DNA of 64,000 nt from G013214665 sp964649815 (GTDB lineage Bacteria; Pseudomonadota; Alphaproteobacteria; Rhodobacterales; Rhodobacteraceae): contig CAZYQC010000005.1 in assembly GCA_964649815.1 (NCBI GenBank), forward strand, positions 1 to 64,000. Reading direction: 5' to 3'. The notes under the pieces were generated by a model. That model searched no databases and was not told the origin of the DNA. It saw only the letters and a program-made list of their open reading frames with translations. Of the stretch, positions 28,490 to 38,304 are shown one piece after another; positions within the stretch are counted from its first letter, which is position 1; every line of letters starts with the position of its first letter. The position numbers were made by a program, and so were the translations under genes.

Positions 28490-29251
28490 CTAAGTCGGGC
28501 GGCGTTCGGCCCAGCCGGCGAAGATTTTTTCCAGCGCCACGACAACGTAGTAGAGCACGATGCCCAAAAACGCCAAGGCGATGAGGACAGCGAACATCAG
28601 CGGGTAGTCGGAATTGGTTTTGCCGCTGTCAAACAGAGCACCCAAGCCGCGTCCATGAGGAGAGACGATCTCCATCAGGTTTGTGCCAATAAAAGCCAAG
28701 GTGACCGCCACTTTGAGCGCGCCAAAGAACTCTGGCAGCGTCTTAGGTAGCGCGATTTTCCAAAAGACCGTCGCCTGGTTCGCGCCAAGCGACCGCAAGA
28801 TATCGCGGTATTCCGGCTCCAACGTGGAGAGGCCGATAGAGATCGATACGGCGATTGGAAAGAAAGAGATCATGAATGCGATCAAGATCGTGTTGAAGTC
28901 ATGCGCCCCCACAAAAAGAAGGGCGACGATGGGCACGACAGTGGCCTTTGGAACGGCGTTGAAACCAACGAGCAAAGGGTAAAGGGCGTCGCGCATGGTG
29001 CGGGAAAAGCCCATGATCATGCCGACAAGCACCCCGAAAGCGATGGCAATCAGCAAACCGACAACGGTGCGCCAAAGGGTTTGCCATCCCATAACCAGGA
29101 ACAAGTTCCAGAATTTTGAATAGGCGGCAGGCAAATCTGAGGGAGACGCCATGATATAATTGGGCCATCCGTTTGCCCAAACCAAAAGCTCCCACAGGGC
29201 GAGGAAGACGACCATAGCAACGAGCGGAACAGCAATCTTTCTGATCTTCAT
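28490..29251 (-). CDS. ABC transporter permease, NitT/TauT (SsuC/TauC) type
   Basis: This 253-residue inner-membrane permease has about six hydrophobic segments. The BPD_transp_1 coupling region is SLGANQATVFWKIALPKTLPEFFGALKVA, and TLWRTVVGLLIAIAFGVLVG and FNAVPKATVVPIVALLF are also typical. Its ATG overlaps the stop of the ATPase gene (ATGA). It is the last gene of a three-gene importer operon. Confidence 0.88.
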   Translation of the reverse strand: MKIRKIAVPLVAMVVFLALWELLVWANGWPNYIMASPSDLPAAYSKFWNLFLVMGWQTLWRTVVGLLIAIAFGVLVGMIMGFSRTMRDALYPLLVGFNAVPKATVVPIVALLFVGAHDFNTILIAFMISFFPIAVSISIGLSTLEPEYRDILRSLGANQATVFWKIALPKTLPEFFGALKVAVTLAFIGTNLMEIVSPHGRGLGALFDSGKTNSDYPLMFAVLIALAFLGIVLYYVVVALEKIFAGWAERRPT

Positions 29252-30063
29252 GCCGCACCCTCGTTGACCGGTGCACGACCTTGCGCGATTTCGATTTGCT
29301 GGCGCAATGTGTTCAGGCGCGTGGCCGCCTCGGGGGTGTAAAGCTCGTCCAGATTGGGTGGCCCCGCGCGGGGGATGTCCATCACGAATTGCGTTCGGGC
29401 AGGGCGGCCAGAGAGCACCACAACTTGATCCGCCAGAAAGATCGACTCGCGCAGATCATGGGTGATGAGGAAGCCTGTGAAAGGCTCTTCGGCCTTGAGC
29501 TCGTGCATGGTTTGCCAGAGGTCTTCGCGCGTAAAGGCGTCAAGCGCGCCAAAGGGCTCATCCAATATCAAAACCTCTGGCTTGTGGACCAACGACCGAC
29601 ACAGTGATGCACGTTGACGCATGCCGCCCGACAGCTCTGAGGGGCGTTTGTCTTCGAAACCCTTCAGGCCAACCAGTTCCAAAAGATGCATCGCCCGGTC
29701 TTTTTGTTCGGCTTTGGACATGCGGGTTGGCACGATCTCGAGCGGCAACATCACGTTCTTTAAGATCGTGCGCCATTCCAAAAGAACTGGGTTTTGAAAG
29801 GCCATGCCGACGGTGGACCGGGGCGATTTCACACGCTCACCATGAAGCCAGACTTCGCCGCTGTCGGGTTTCATCAAACCAGCGATCAGCCTTGTCAAAG
29901 TTGACTTGCCACAGCCAGAGGGGCCGACAACTGCAACGAAACCGCCTTCGGGAACCGAAACGGTGAGCCCGTCCAGCACGGGAAGCGGGCCTGCGTCCGT
30001 TGCATAAGTATGGCGGACGTCTTTGATGTCGATAAGCGCGTTCGTCATAAGAAGGTAGGGCAC
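29248..30063 (-). CDS. ABC transporter ATPase, NitT/TauT (SsuB/TauB) type
   Basis: This 271-residue ATPase has Walker A GPSGCGKST, Q-loop MAFQNPVLLEWRTI, signature LSGGMRQRASLCRSL, Walker B VLILDEPFGALD and H-loop LITHDLRES. The start shown is a GTG; an ATG five codons later (MTNALIDIKD) is equally possible because neither has a clear ribosome site. It pairs with the permease and the binding protein on either side. Confidence 0.88.
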   Translation of the reverse strand: MPYLLMTNALIDIKDVRHTYATDAGPLPVLDGLTVSVPEGGFVAVVGPSGCGKSTLTRLIAGLMKPDSGEVWLHGERVKSPRSTVGMAFQNPVLLEWRTILKNVMLPLEIVPTRMSKAEQKDRAMHLLELVGLKGFEDKRPSELSGGMRQRASLCRSLVHKPEVLILDEPFGALDAFTREDLWQTMHELKAEEPFTGFLITHDLRESIFLADQVVVLSGRPARTQFVMDIPRAGPPNLDELYTPEAATRLNTLRQQIEIAQGRAPVNEGAA

Positions 30064-30091
30064 CGCGCGAGACCGCGGCGCCCTAAGCCGG

Positions 30092-31093
30092 TTACTTCAA
30101 AGCGAAGAGGCCATCAGGCAGATAGGCATCAGTAAAGTAGAGCGATGCGTCAGGCGTATTTTGAAAGTCATAGGTTTGACCCAACTGCGCGATTGCCTTG
30201 GCCATACGCGCGGTATCAATACCACCCATGCCGTTCGTCATGACGTAATCTGTGGCCACGTTTTGATCGATGGCCATTTGCAAACGCTCTTGCTCTAGCG
30301 CCTTGTCGGCGGCTGGATTGCGTTTGATCAGCGCATCGATGCCCGCTGCGGGGTCTGCGATGACGTCTTTCCATCCGGCGGCAACCGCCCGCAAGAACGC
30401 ACGGACCGTATCGCCATTTTCGGCTGCCCAATCCGTGTTCACCAAAATGGCGTTGCCGTAAAGCTCAAGACCGTGATCCGCCATCAGGATGTTGGAGACA
30501 TCCTCGTCAGCCACGCCGAGACGCTTGAGGTTGACGACAGAGGAAAAGGAGAAGCCGGTGATCGCGTCAACGTTGCCTTCGGCCAGCATGGGTTCGCGGG
30601 TCGGAAAGCCTACGGGCTCAACGGTGACTGTCGAGACGTCGATACCGGTTTCAGCGGCAAAGACCGGGAACTGAGCCCACGCACCATCGGGGGGCGGCGC
30701 GCCCAAGATCTTGCCTTCGAGGTCTTTGGGTTCCGATACGCCCTGGCTCTTGCGACCGACAATGGCGAAAGGTGGTTTGTCATAGACCATCATCACCGCG
30801 GTCACCGGCGCGCCGGGGTTCTGGTCGAGGAACTTGATAACCGAGTTGATGTCACCAAAGCCGATGGGGAATGCCCCGGTGGCGATTTTCGGAATGGTCC
30901 GAACAGAACCTGACCCTGCTTCGATCGTTACGCTCAGGTTTTCGTCGGCAAAGTGACCGTTGTCGATCGCTGCAAAATAAGCGGCGGAGGGGCCTTCGAA
31001 TTTCCAGTCCAGAGCAAAGGGAACTTCGGTTTGGGCGCTGGCGAGCGTGGCAGCGAATAGTCCCGTTGCGACAGCAATGGCGCGGTGAAACAT
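30092..31093 (-). CDS. ABC substrate-binding protein, NMT1/THI5-like
   Basis: This 333-residue periplasmic protein has a Sec signal (MFHRAIAVATGLFAATLASA). The mature start, VPFALDWKFEGPSAAYFAAIDNGHF, is the pattern of NitT/TauT and NMT1-type binding proteins. GAGGATG upstream of the ATG is a good ribosome site. It is the first gene of the operon (binding protein, ATPase, permease). The ligand cannot be read from sequence; the family handles sulfonates, nitrate, aromatic carboxylates and pyrimidine-like thiamin precursors. Confidence 0.85.
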   Translation of the reverse strand: MFHRAIAVATGLFAATLASAQTEVPFALDWKFEGPSAAYFAAIDNGHFADENLSVTIEAGSGSVRTIPKIATGAFPIGFGDINSVIKFLDQNPGAPVTAVMMVYDKPPFAIVGRKSQGVSEPKDLEGKILGAPPPDGAWAQFPVFAAETGIDVSTVTVEPVGFPTREPMLAEGNVDAITGFSFSSVVNLKRLGVADEDVSNILMADHGLELYGNAILVNTDWAAENGDTVRAFLRAVAAGWKDVIADPAAGIDALIKRNPAADKALEQERLQMAIDQNVATDYVMTNGMGGIDTARMAKAIAQLGQTYDFQNTPDASLYFTDAYLPDGLFALK

Positions 31094-31322
31094 GGGGCGA
31101 CATCCTCTTGTTTTGGCGATTTCGTTCGCCGTTTTCTGATCTTAGATGACGTCAGATACACTGCTACGGCCGTCACCACCAAGACATCCTTCGGGGTGTT
31201 TGTTCAATTTCTGGTCGTTTCTGCAGGATTTTGCCTGTTTTTTAGGCTGGTGGGCGGGGGTGCTTGGCCCGCGTCGCCAGCAAGATGCCGGACGCCCGCG
31301 CGCGAATTGAGACCCCTGCATC

Positions 31323-31356
31323 AAAAAGCCCGACCTCTGGATCTCAGAGGCCGGGC
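31323..31356 (-). terminator. Rho-independent terminator after the Liv-type binding protein gene
   Basis: On the minus strand GCCCGGCCTCTG and CAGAGGTCGGGC form a 12-bp stem with one G-T wobble and a 5-base loop, followed by TTTTT. It lies about 25 bases after the stop at 31381 and ends the six-gene Liv operon. Confidence 0.88.
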
Positions 31357-31380
31357 CGTTTTGGTTCGCTGTGCCGGCGA

Positions 31381-32547
31381 TTACTGCCGCGCCAGTTCCA
31401 CCCAGTTGCCGTCTTTGATGACAGAGATGACAACCTCATCCGCACCTTGGTGGTCGGTTGCGGAATACGTGACAGTGTTACCAGAAACCACGTCTTCGTA
31501 GTTCAGGCTTTCCATGCCCGCCTGGAAAGACGCGGCGGTCAGGTCTGGTCCTGCTGCCTCGAGCGCTTTGACAAGCGTCACAGCACCAGAGTGGCCGAGG
31601 ACGGCACCGGTGCTTGGCAATTGTTCGCCGGTTGCTTCGGTGTAGCGCTTAAAGAACTTCTGCACTTCGGGTTGATCCATGCGCGACAGCAGATCGGCCC
31701 AGCCAGCCGCGGCATACATGCCTTCGGTCACGCCACCTGGAACTTTCGCCATAACGGTGTGGAAACCCGCGGACGAGTTCAGGAACGACATCTCAGTCAA
31801 GCCAAGTTTCTTGGCTGTGCCAGACACGGTGATTGCCTGACGAACGCCCAGAGCGAGCGCCACGATATCACAGCCGTCAGCGCTCAGCTTTTGGAGCGAG
31901 CCGACAAAGTCGCTGTCGTCGGGCTTGTGCGTGGTTTCGGAAACAAAGGTCAAACCCTCTGTGTCTGCCGCGATCGAGGCCGCGCCTTCTTTGATGTCTT
32001 TGCCAAAGTCGGTCGGCAGGTACATCGCGCATACGGTGTCCGCACCTTTTTGTTCGGCCAGATAGGAGACGCCGAGACGGATCTGATCATAATACGTGGC
32101 CGTTCCTGCATAGTGCAGCGGGTGGAAAGGCTCGGCCATTTGACGGGCTGCCGACAATGGCGAGATGTTTGGCACCTGCTTGGCGTCTTGCAGCTTGAAC
32201 GCCGCGATGTTCATCGGCGTGCCGAGGGACAGCAGCATCGCAAAGACTTTGTCGCCGTTGATCAGCTTGTTCATGCCCTGAATGGCTTTGGGCATCTGAT
32301 AGGCGTGGTCTTCTACGATAAAGCGGATCTTGCGGCCATGAATGCCGCCCGCTGCGTTGACTTCGTCAAATACGAGCTGAGCCGCCTTGGTCGCAGGTGC
32401 GCCAAAGGCTGCGAATGGGCCAGACAGATCATTGTTGGATCCGATCAGGATCTCTGTGTCTGTAACGCCTTGTTCAGCATAAGCTGGCGCAACCGCTGTT
32501 GCAGCGACAAGCGCTGCGGCGGCCAGCTTTTTGGACAATGCTTTCAT
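31381..32547 (-). CDS. Liv-type ABC substrate-binding protein
   Basis: This 388-residue binding protein has a Sec signal (MKALSKKLAAAALVAATAVAPAYA). The mature start TDTEILIGSNNDLSGPFAAFG is the Peripla_BP_6 type used by Liv transporters. GGGAGAA sets the ATG. It is the last gene of the permease-ATPase-ligase-binding protein operon (38041 to 31381). Because an acyl-CoA ligase is in the same operon, the ligand is probably a carboxylic acid and not an amino acid; this is inference. Confidence 0.88.
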   Translation of the reverse strand: MKALSKKLAAAALVAATAVAPAYAEQGVTDTEILIGSNNDLSGPFAAFGAPATKAAQLVFDEVNAAGGIHGRKIRFIVEDHAYQMPKAIQGMNKLINGDKVFAMLLSLGTPMNIAAFKLQDAKQVPNISPLSAARQMAEPFHPLHYAGTATYYDQIRLGVSYLAEQKGADTVCAMYLPTDFGKDIKEGAASIAADTEGLTFVSETTHKPDDSDFVGSLQKLSADGCDIVALALGVRQAITVSGTAKKLGLTEMSFLNSSAGFHTVMAKVPGGVTEGMYAAAGWADLLSRMDQPEVQKFFKRYTEATGEQLPSTGAVLGHSGAVTLVKALEAAGPDLTAASFQAGMESLNYEDVVSGNTVTYSATDHQGADEVVISVIKDGNWVELARQ

Positions 32548-32585
32548 GTGAATTCTCCCTTTTGATTTTGGTCTCTTTGAAACGA

Positions 32586-34466
32586 TCAGTACATTTGTCC
32601 GATCAGGTCTTGGTGCTTGGTCTCCACAAAGCTGCGTTTCAGCTTCATGGTTGGTGTAAGCTCATCGTCTTCCGCCGTCAGAAGCACGTCAATCAGGCGG
32701 AAATCTTTGATTTGTTCAACGCGAGCGAAATCTTTGTTTACCTCGTCGATGGTGTCTCGGATCAGTTGTTGAACCTCTGCTGCTGCACAGAGTGAGGCGT
32801 AATTGGAGAATGGCACGCGCTTGTCCTGCGCGAATTTCTCCACGTTTTCCTGATCAATCATGACGAGGCAGGTCAGGAATTTGCGCTTGTCACCGATAAC
32901 GACAGCGTCCGAGATGTAGGGCGAGAACTTGAGACGGTTCTCAATTTCAGCCGGGGTGATGTTCTTGCCGCCTGCGGTGATGATGATGTCTTTCAGACGC
33001 CCTGTAATGGTGACAAAGCCTTCGTTGTCGACCATCCCAACATCGCCTGTGCGCAACCATCCGTCTTCTGTGAATGTCTCAGCCGTTTTTTCGGGATTGT
33101 TCCAATATCCCTGGAACACGTTCCCGGCCTTGTACTGAACTTCACCATCGGGCGCGATGCGCACCTTGGCGCCCGGCAACGGCTGACCCACTGTGGAAAG
33201 CTTGTTGCTAGAGATATTGTTGATCGCGATGACGCCTGAGCTTTCGGTCATGCCGTACCCTTCGAGAACCGGCACACCAATCGATGCGTACCACTTTAGA
33301 AGATCCGGCGAAATCGGCGCAGCACCCGAGCCACCGCGTCGCAGACGATCCATGCCGATCATGCGCCGCAGGTTTTGCAAGAGCATCAGGTCCCAAAATC
33401 CGTAAGCGAGCTTTGTGCCAAAGGGAACGTCTTTGCCTTCGGCCATTGCGTCCGCGCGCGCGCCGCCGGCTTTTACAGCCTGTGCGTAAGCCCATTTTTG
33501 CAGGCCCGTCGCCTCGCCAATGCGGATGGAGACTTGTGAATAGATCTTTTCCCATAGACGTGGGACCGCGACGAAGGTCTGTGGGCTGACCTCTTGAAGG
33601 TTGTCAAAGATCGTTTCCGGGCTTTCCGCAAAGTTGATTGTGGAGCCCGCAGCAATGGAGGCGTTGACCGAAAACACGCGTTCCAGAATGTGACACAGCG
33701 GCAAAAAGCAGATCTGATCGTCTGTCGGGAAGGTCGGCGCGTCTTTGATGCCGGCGCTTACGGAATACATCAAGTTGCCGTGGCCGATCATTGCGCCTTT
33801 GGGCATGCCAGTGGTGCCGGACGTGTAGACCAAAATCGCCGTATCTTCGGGTTTGGTCGCGTCGATAGACGCGTCAAACGCGCCCGGGTTTTCCGCGTCG
33901 TATTTTGCGCCGATCTCGTAGAGTTCGTCCAGGAACATGATTTGCGGGTCGGAAAAATCGTGCAGGCCGTCGCGATCAATGACGATGACCTTGACCAAGC
34001 CTGGCATTTTCTCGCACACTTCCAGGAACTTATCCAAGTGTTCGTCGTTTTCCACAAAGAGAAATCGGCTGCTGGAGTTGTTAACGAGATATTCCAGCTG
34101 TTTCGCGGAATCCGTCGTGTAGATGCCGGAACATATGCCACCGGCGCCTTGCACGCCCATGTCTGTGTACATCCACTCTTTGTTGTCTTCAGACAGGATA
34201 GAAACCACTTCGCCCCGGTTCAGCCCAAGCGATACGAGCCCCAGACCAATCTGTTTGGCGCGTGTGAAATAGTCGTTCCACGAATGCGATCTCCAGATGC
34301 CGAACGTTTTTTCGCGCATCGCAGTGCGCTCTCCGAGCGTTTGGCATCGCAGCCGAAAGAGCTTGGGCGTGGTGTCTTGGCCGTCGATGTAAAACGGGCC
34401 TTGGGAAAGGTCTGCGTTGATCGACAGACCGTGCATCATCTGTTGTGGGGGCAGCGTGTTTTCCAT
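32586..34466 (-). CDS. AMP-forming acyl-CoA synthetase (long-chain type)
   Basis: This 626-residue member of the ANL superfamily activates a carboxylic acid with ATP and CoA. The P-loop-like motif is VYTSGTTGMPKGAMIGH. VLEGYGMTESSG and GWLRTGDVGMVDNEGFVTITGRLKDIIITAGGKNI, with its hinge, place it near long-chain (FadD15/FACL-like) enzymes. It is encoded inside a Liv-type importer operon, nine bases after the LivF-type gene, suggesting that the imported acid is activated at once. Confidence 0.9.
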   Translation of the reverse strand: MENTLPPQQMMHGLSINADLSQGPFYIDGQDTTPKLFRLRCQTLGERTAMREKTFGIWRSHSWNDYFTRAKQIGLGLVSLGLNRGEVVSILSEDNKEWMYTDMGVQGAGGICSGIYTTDSAKQLEYLVNNSSSRFLFVENDEHLDKFLEVCEKMPGLVKVIVIDRDGLHDFSDPQIMFLDELYEIGAKYDAENPGAFDASIDATKPEDTAILVYTSGTTGMPKGAMIGHGNLMYSVSAGIKDAPTFPTDDQICFLPLCHILERVFSVNASIAAGSTINFAESPETIFDNLQEVSPQTFVAVPRLWEKIYSQVSIRIGEATGLQKWAYAQAVKAGGARADAMAEGKDVPFGTKLAYGFWDLMLLQNLRRMIGMDRLRRGGSGAAPISPDLLKWYASIGVPVLEGYGMTESSGVIAINNISSNKLSTVGQPLPGAKVRIAPDGEVQYKAGNVFQGYWNNPEKTAETFTEDGWLRTGDVGMVDNEGFVTITGRLKDIIITAGGKNITPAEIENRLKFSPYISDAVVIGDKRKFLTCLVMIDQENVEKFAQDKRVPFSNYASLCAAAEVQQLIRDTIDEVNKDFARVEQIKDFRLIDVLLTAEDDELTPTMKLKRSFVETKHQDLIGQMY

Positions 34467-34475
34467 CGTTGATCC

Positions 34476-35270
34476 CTATCGCCACGTTTTGCGCTGTTTC
34501 CAGCGCCGTTGTCCGCGCTGGTTTTCGTCTTGGCTCACTCCAAGATAAAACTCTTGGATGTCTTTTGAAGCTGCAAGCACTTCGGCTTTGTCGTCCATAA
34601 CGATCCGGCCAAGTTCCATGACATAGCCATAATCTGCTGCGTCCAGAGCCACTTTGGCATTCTGTTCGACCAGCATCATCGTCACCTTTTGCTCTTTGTT
34701 CAGACGCACAATGATCTCAAAAATTTCCTGCGTCAAAAGAGGGGACAGGCCCAGGCTTGGTTCGTCCAAAAGCATAAGCTTGGGTTTGGACATCAATCCG
34801 CGTCCGATCGCCAACATCTGCTGCTGGCCGCCGGACAATGTGCCGGCGCGCTGATCTTTGCGCTCTTTCAGGATGGGGAAATAGGAATAGACCATTTCCT
34901 CGTCCGTGCCGATGGCACCGCGGTCAGTCCGCGTATAGGCGCCCATTGCGATGTTTTCGCCCACTGTCATGAGCGGAAAGATCTCGCGGCCTTCTGGCAC
35001 GTGCACGATACCTCTGCGCACAATGGCATCAGCCTCCATGCGCTGAATGTCGGCACCTTCCATTTTGACGGTGCCTTTTTCCGGGTCCATGACGCCAGAA
35101 ATGGTCTTGAGCAGCGTCGTTTTCCCAGCACCATTCGCGCCCAGGACAGTGACGATTTGGCCTTCGTTGACTTTGAGGCTGACACCACGAATGGCCATGA
35201 TCGGGCCATAGTAGCTTTCTAGATTGTCGATTTGCAGGACGACGTTGCCTGATGTTTCTACCGAGCTCAT
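34476..35270 (-). CDS. ABC transporter ATPase, LivF type
   Basis: This is a 264-residue ATPase. Walker A is GANGAGKTT, the signature LSGGQQQMLAIGRGLM, Walker B LMLLDEPSLGLSP and the H-loop VEQN. It overlaps the LivG-type gene by four bases. The C-terminal ~20 residues (NQRGQRRWKQRKTWR) form an unusually basic tail of no known role. Confidence 0.9.
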   Translation of the reverse strand: MSSVETSGNVVLQIDNLESYYGPIMAIRGVSLKVNEGQIVTVLGANGAGKTTLLKTISGVMDPEKGTVKMEGADIQRMEADAIVRRGIVHVPEGREIFPLMTVGENIAMGAYTRTDRGAIGTDEEMVYSYFPILKERKDQRAGTLSGGQQQMLAIGRGLMSKPKLMLLDEPSLGLSPLLTQEIFEIIVRLNKEQKVTMMLVEQNAKVALDAADYGYVMELGRIVMDDKAEVLAASKDIQEFYLGVSQDENQRGQRRWKQRKTWR

Positions 35271-36058
35271 GCGCGTGATGTCCCCGTTTTAGAAATCTCA
35301 CCCGTACCCAGGTAAGCTTCGATCACTGCAGGGTGCGACTGCACCTCGGCTGATGTGCCGGTGGCGAGTTCTTTGCCGTCCGACAGGGCCATGACACGGT
35401 TCGACACCGCCGAGACGAGGCCCATGTCGTGTTCAACCATCATCACCGAAATGCCCATCTGCTTTTGGATGTCTTCGATCCAAAAGGCCATGTCTTGCGT
35501 CTCTTCGACCGACAAACCCGACGCGGGCTCGTCCAGCAGCAGGAGTTTTGGCTGAGACGCTAAAGCGCGCCCAAGTTCGACAACCTTGCGCACGCCGTAG
35601 GGCAGGCCACCGATCATCTTGTCGCGATAGGCCTGAAGGTCGAGAAATTCGATGACCTCTTCCACGGCTTCGCGATGCCGCAGTTCCTCTTTGTATGCTT
35701 TCGGCGCAAACAGAATGTCAGACAGAACGCCCGTCTTGCGATGGCGATGCCGGCCCACCAGCAGGTTCTGCAAAACGGTCGCTTGTTCGAACAACTCGAT
35801 ATTTTGGAACGTGCGCGCAATACCGAATTCCGGCACTTGATCCGCGGAATTGGTCAAGAGGTCGTGGCCGTCAAAGCGGATCTTGCCCTCTGCCGGATCA
35901 TAAAAGCGCGAAATCAGGTTAAAGACAGTCGACTTGCCCGCACCGTTTGGACCGACCAAGGCAAAGACTTCACCAGCTTCGACGCTGAGCGACACGTTAT
36001 CGACCGCGACAAGGCCGCCAAACCGCAGCGTGACATTTTCGATCTCAAGCAAGCTCAT
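35267..36058 (-). CDS. ABC transporter ATPase, LivG type
   Basis: This is a 263-residue ATPase. Walker A is GPNGAGKST, the signature is degenerate (PYGVRKVVELGRALA), Walker B is LLLLDEPASGLS and the H-loop is VEHD. Four-base overlaps with the LivM-type gene before it and the LivF-type gene after it show translational coupling. Confidence 0.9.
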   Translation of the reverse strand: MSLLEIENVTLRFGGLVAVDNVSLSVEAGEVFALVGPNGAGKSTVFNLISRFYDPAEGKIRFDGHDLLTNSADQVPEFGIARTFQNIELFEQATVLQNLLVGRHRHRKTGVLSDILFAPKAYKEELRHREAVEEVIEFLDLQAYRDKMIGGLPYGVRKVVELGRALASQPKLLLLDEPASGLSVEETQDMAFWIEDIQKQMGISVMMVEHDMGLVSAVSNRVMALSDGKELATGTSAEVQSHPAVIEAYLGTGEISKTGTSRA

Positions 36059-37161
36059 TGGATACGGTCCGTTTTGAGGTAAGACTTCTGCCGCTTGAAC
36101 ATGTCTTTCCGGTAGAAGGGGAAGAGCTCGAAATAGGTGCGGATTTTAAGCCAACGCCCATAGAGACCCATCGGTTCAAAGAGGATGAAGCACACCAGAA
36201 TAAAGGCGAACATCGCACTTTCCAGGCCTGGAATGTTGATGTTGACGTCAAAGGTGTTGGCCAGGAACGAGCGCCCGTTTGCAATGGCAACCGGGATGAT
36301 CCCCACGACAATCGCGCCGAAAAAGGCGCCGTGAATAAAGCCAAGGCCGCCGATGACGATCATCAGCAAGAGCGTGATGGACATAACCAGGTCAAAGGTC
36401 TCGTTCGTCACATAGCCCGCAGAGTGGCCAAAAAGCCCCCCGGCAAGCCCGGCCGCAGTGGCGGACAGGAAGAACGACGTGGCTTTGGTACGCGTGAGGT
36501 TGATGCCCATTGCGCGGGCCGAGATTTCGCTGTCTCTGACCGCAGTAAAGCTGCGCCCGGTCGGGGTGCGCAGCAGATTGCGGTAGAACCAGACCAGCAA
36601 GATGGTGATGAAGAGGACAAGATAGTAGAACTTGTAGGGTGTCGAATAACGGTTCACTTCGATGCCGAAGATGTTGATATCGGGCACCGCGGCCCCGGCG
36701 ATACCACCTGTCCAAGGTTCTGCCAAAACGACAAAGTCACTGGTCAGAATGGACATCGCAAGCGTCGCAAGAGCCAGGTAAACGCCGTGCAGCCTTAGCA
36801 CAGGCAGCGCGATGAGCGTCCCCAAGAGACCAGCCAAAATGCCGGACAGCGGAAAGGCCACGATCCAGGGAAGACCTGCGTTCAAGAGGTTGATATTGAT
36901 GTAGCACCCCAGAGCCATAAAGGTCGCGTGCCCCAGGCTCGGCAGGCCGGTGTGACCGGTGAGCAGCATCAATCCCATGCCCGCGATTGCAAGGATGAGA
37001 ACACCAGTGATTTCCCCCAAAAGGTACGGATCCCCAATCGCTACGAAATAGAGCGGTGTGGCGAGAAACAGCAGCAGCAAAAGCGCATACGATGTCGCCT
37101 GCGTGCTGTGTTTAAAAAGGCGAATATCTGCGTCGTAAGATGTTTTGAATACAAAGCGCAT
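36055..37161 (-). CDS. ABC transporter permease, LivM type
   Basis: This 368-residue membrane permease has LLTGHTGLPSLGHATFMALGCY, AVRDSEISARAMGINLTRTKA and the coupling segment IVIGGLGFIHGAFFGAIVVG, all LivM hallmarks. It follows the LivH-type gene by four bases. Confidence 0.9.
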   Translation of the reverse strand: MRFVFKTSYDADIRLFKHSTQATSYALLLLLFLATPLYFVAIGDPYLLGEITGVLILAIAGMGLMLLTGHTGLPSLGHATFMALGCYININLLNAGLPWIVAFPLSGILAGLLGTLIALPVLRLHGVYLALATLAMSILTSDFVVLAEPWTGGIAGAAVPDINIFGIEVNRYSTPYKFYYLVLFITILLVWFYRNLLRTPTGRSFTAVRDSEISARAMGINLTRTKATSFFLSATAAGLAGGLFGHSAGYVTNETFDLVMSITLLLMIVIGGLGFIHGAFFGAIVVGIIPVAIANGRSFLANTFDVNINIPGLESAMFAFILVCFILFEPMGLYGRWLKIRTYFELFPFYRKDMFKRQKSYLKTDRIQ

Positions 37162-37165
37162 GAGC

Positions 37166-38041
37166 TTACACCTTCTTCTTTTGAGTTTGCGAGAAGATGC
37201 CGCCGGGACGGAAGATCAAGATCAACAGCAAGATCGCGTAAGGCGCAATCTGGCTGACACCCGGTGGGCCATACCGCGATGCCAAAGGTTCGACCACGCC
37301 GATGATCAACCCACCGACCAATGCGCCCGGCAATGAGCCAAATCCGCCGATGGCCGCAGCGGCAAAGGCTTTGATGCCCAACAGTCCGGTCGCAGGATCA
37401 ATCGCGCCTTTGGAGGCGAAAAGAATACCGGCAACCGCCGCCACCATGCCCGACAAACCCCAAACAAGACTGTGAATGCGGCGCACGGGGATGCCCATAT
37501 AGTAAGCCGCCAACTGGTTTTGCGACGCAGCCTGCATCGCAAGGCCCATCCGCGTGCGCGAAAAGAAGAGGTAAAAGAGGAATGTCAGCACCGCTGTGAC
37601 AACGACGATCAGAACTTCGTCTACGCCCAAAACCAATCCACCAGACCGAATGTCCTGGCCTGCGTAAGGTGTTTCAAGCGAGGTCGGTTCATGCGTCCAG
37701 AACGTGCCCGCGAAAAAGCGGATGATAAAGCCCATAGCGATGGTCATGATGACAATCGACGTCTGAGATTGTCCGAACATGTGACGCAGGATGCCCCAGT
37801 TAAAGAGATATCCAAACACGCCCATCACCAAGATGGACAGCGGCACCGCCAGCCAGAAATTCAAGCCTAAATATTCATGGTTGGTAAACCCGATGCAGAC
37901 GAATGCGCCCAGCATCATGAAATCGCCTTGGGCAAAGTTCACCGCCTCGGTCGCTTTGTAGATAAGCACAAAGCCAAGTGCGATCAGCCCATAGACACAC
38001 CCATTGGCCAAGCCGCTCAGCAGCAGCTGCAGAAAATCCAT
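37166..38041 (-). CDS. ABC transporter permease, LivH type
   Basis: This permease has 291 residues from the ATG at 38039-38041, which has a strong GGAGGAGATAT site just upstream; the frame continues open for 43 more codons, but those lack typical sequence. LLSGLANGCVYGLIALGFVLIY, VNFAQGDFMMLGAF and AIGGFGSLPGALVGGLIIG identify LivH. It is the first gene of the six-gene importer and ligase operon. Confidence 0.9.
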   Translation of the reverse strand: MDFLQLLLSGLANGCVYGLIALGFVLIYKATEAVNFAQGDFMMLGAFVCIGFTNHEYLGLNFWLAVPLSILVMGVFGYLFNWGILRHMFGQSQTSIVIMTIAMGFIIRFFAGTFWTHEPTSLETPYAGQDIRSGGLVLGVDEVLIVVVTAVLTFLFYLFFSRTRMGLAMQAASQNQLAAYYMGIPVRRIHSLVWGLSGMVAAVAGILFASKGAIDPATGLLGIKAFAAAAIGGFGSLPGALVGGLIIGVVEPLASRYGPPGVSQIAPYAILLLILIFRPGGIFSQTQKKKV

Positions 38042-38304
38042 ATATCTCCTCCCACAGGCCACCGACGTCTTTGAGTTCTTTTGCGCTAAAAAGCTGCAAT
38101 ACGGCCTGGGGCAGTAGGTAGTATATTGCTTGGGCTTTATCCAAGGCTCAAAAGCGGGGAAGGGGCCCAAGAACGCAAACTAACGTAACGTTCCATTTCC
38201 GCTTTTGCATAGCTTTTAAACAATGAGCAAATTTGTCTCGTTTTTTGCTCTAAGTTGTGGCGCGCCGTTCAGAATAATCGGAACGCACGAGGTTTTCGGG
38301 GGCG

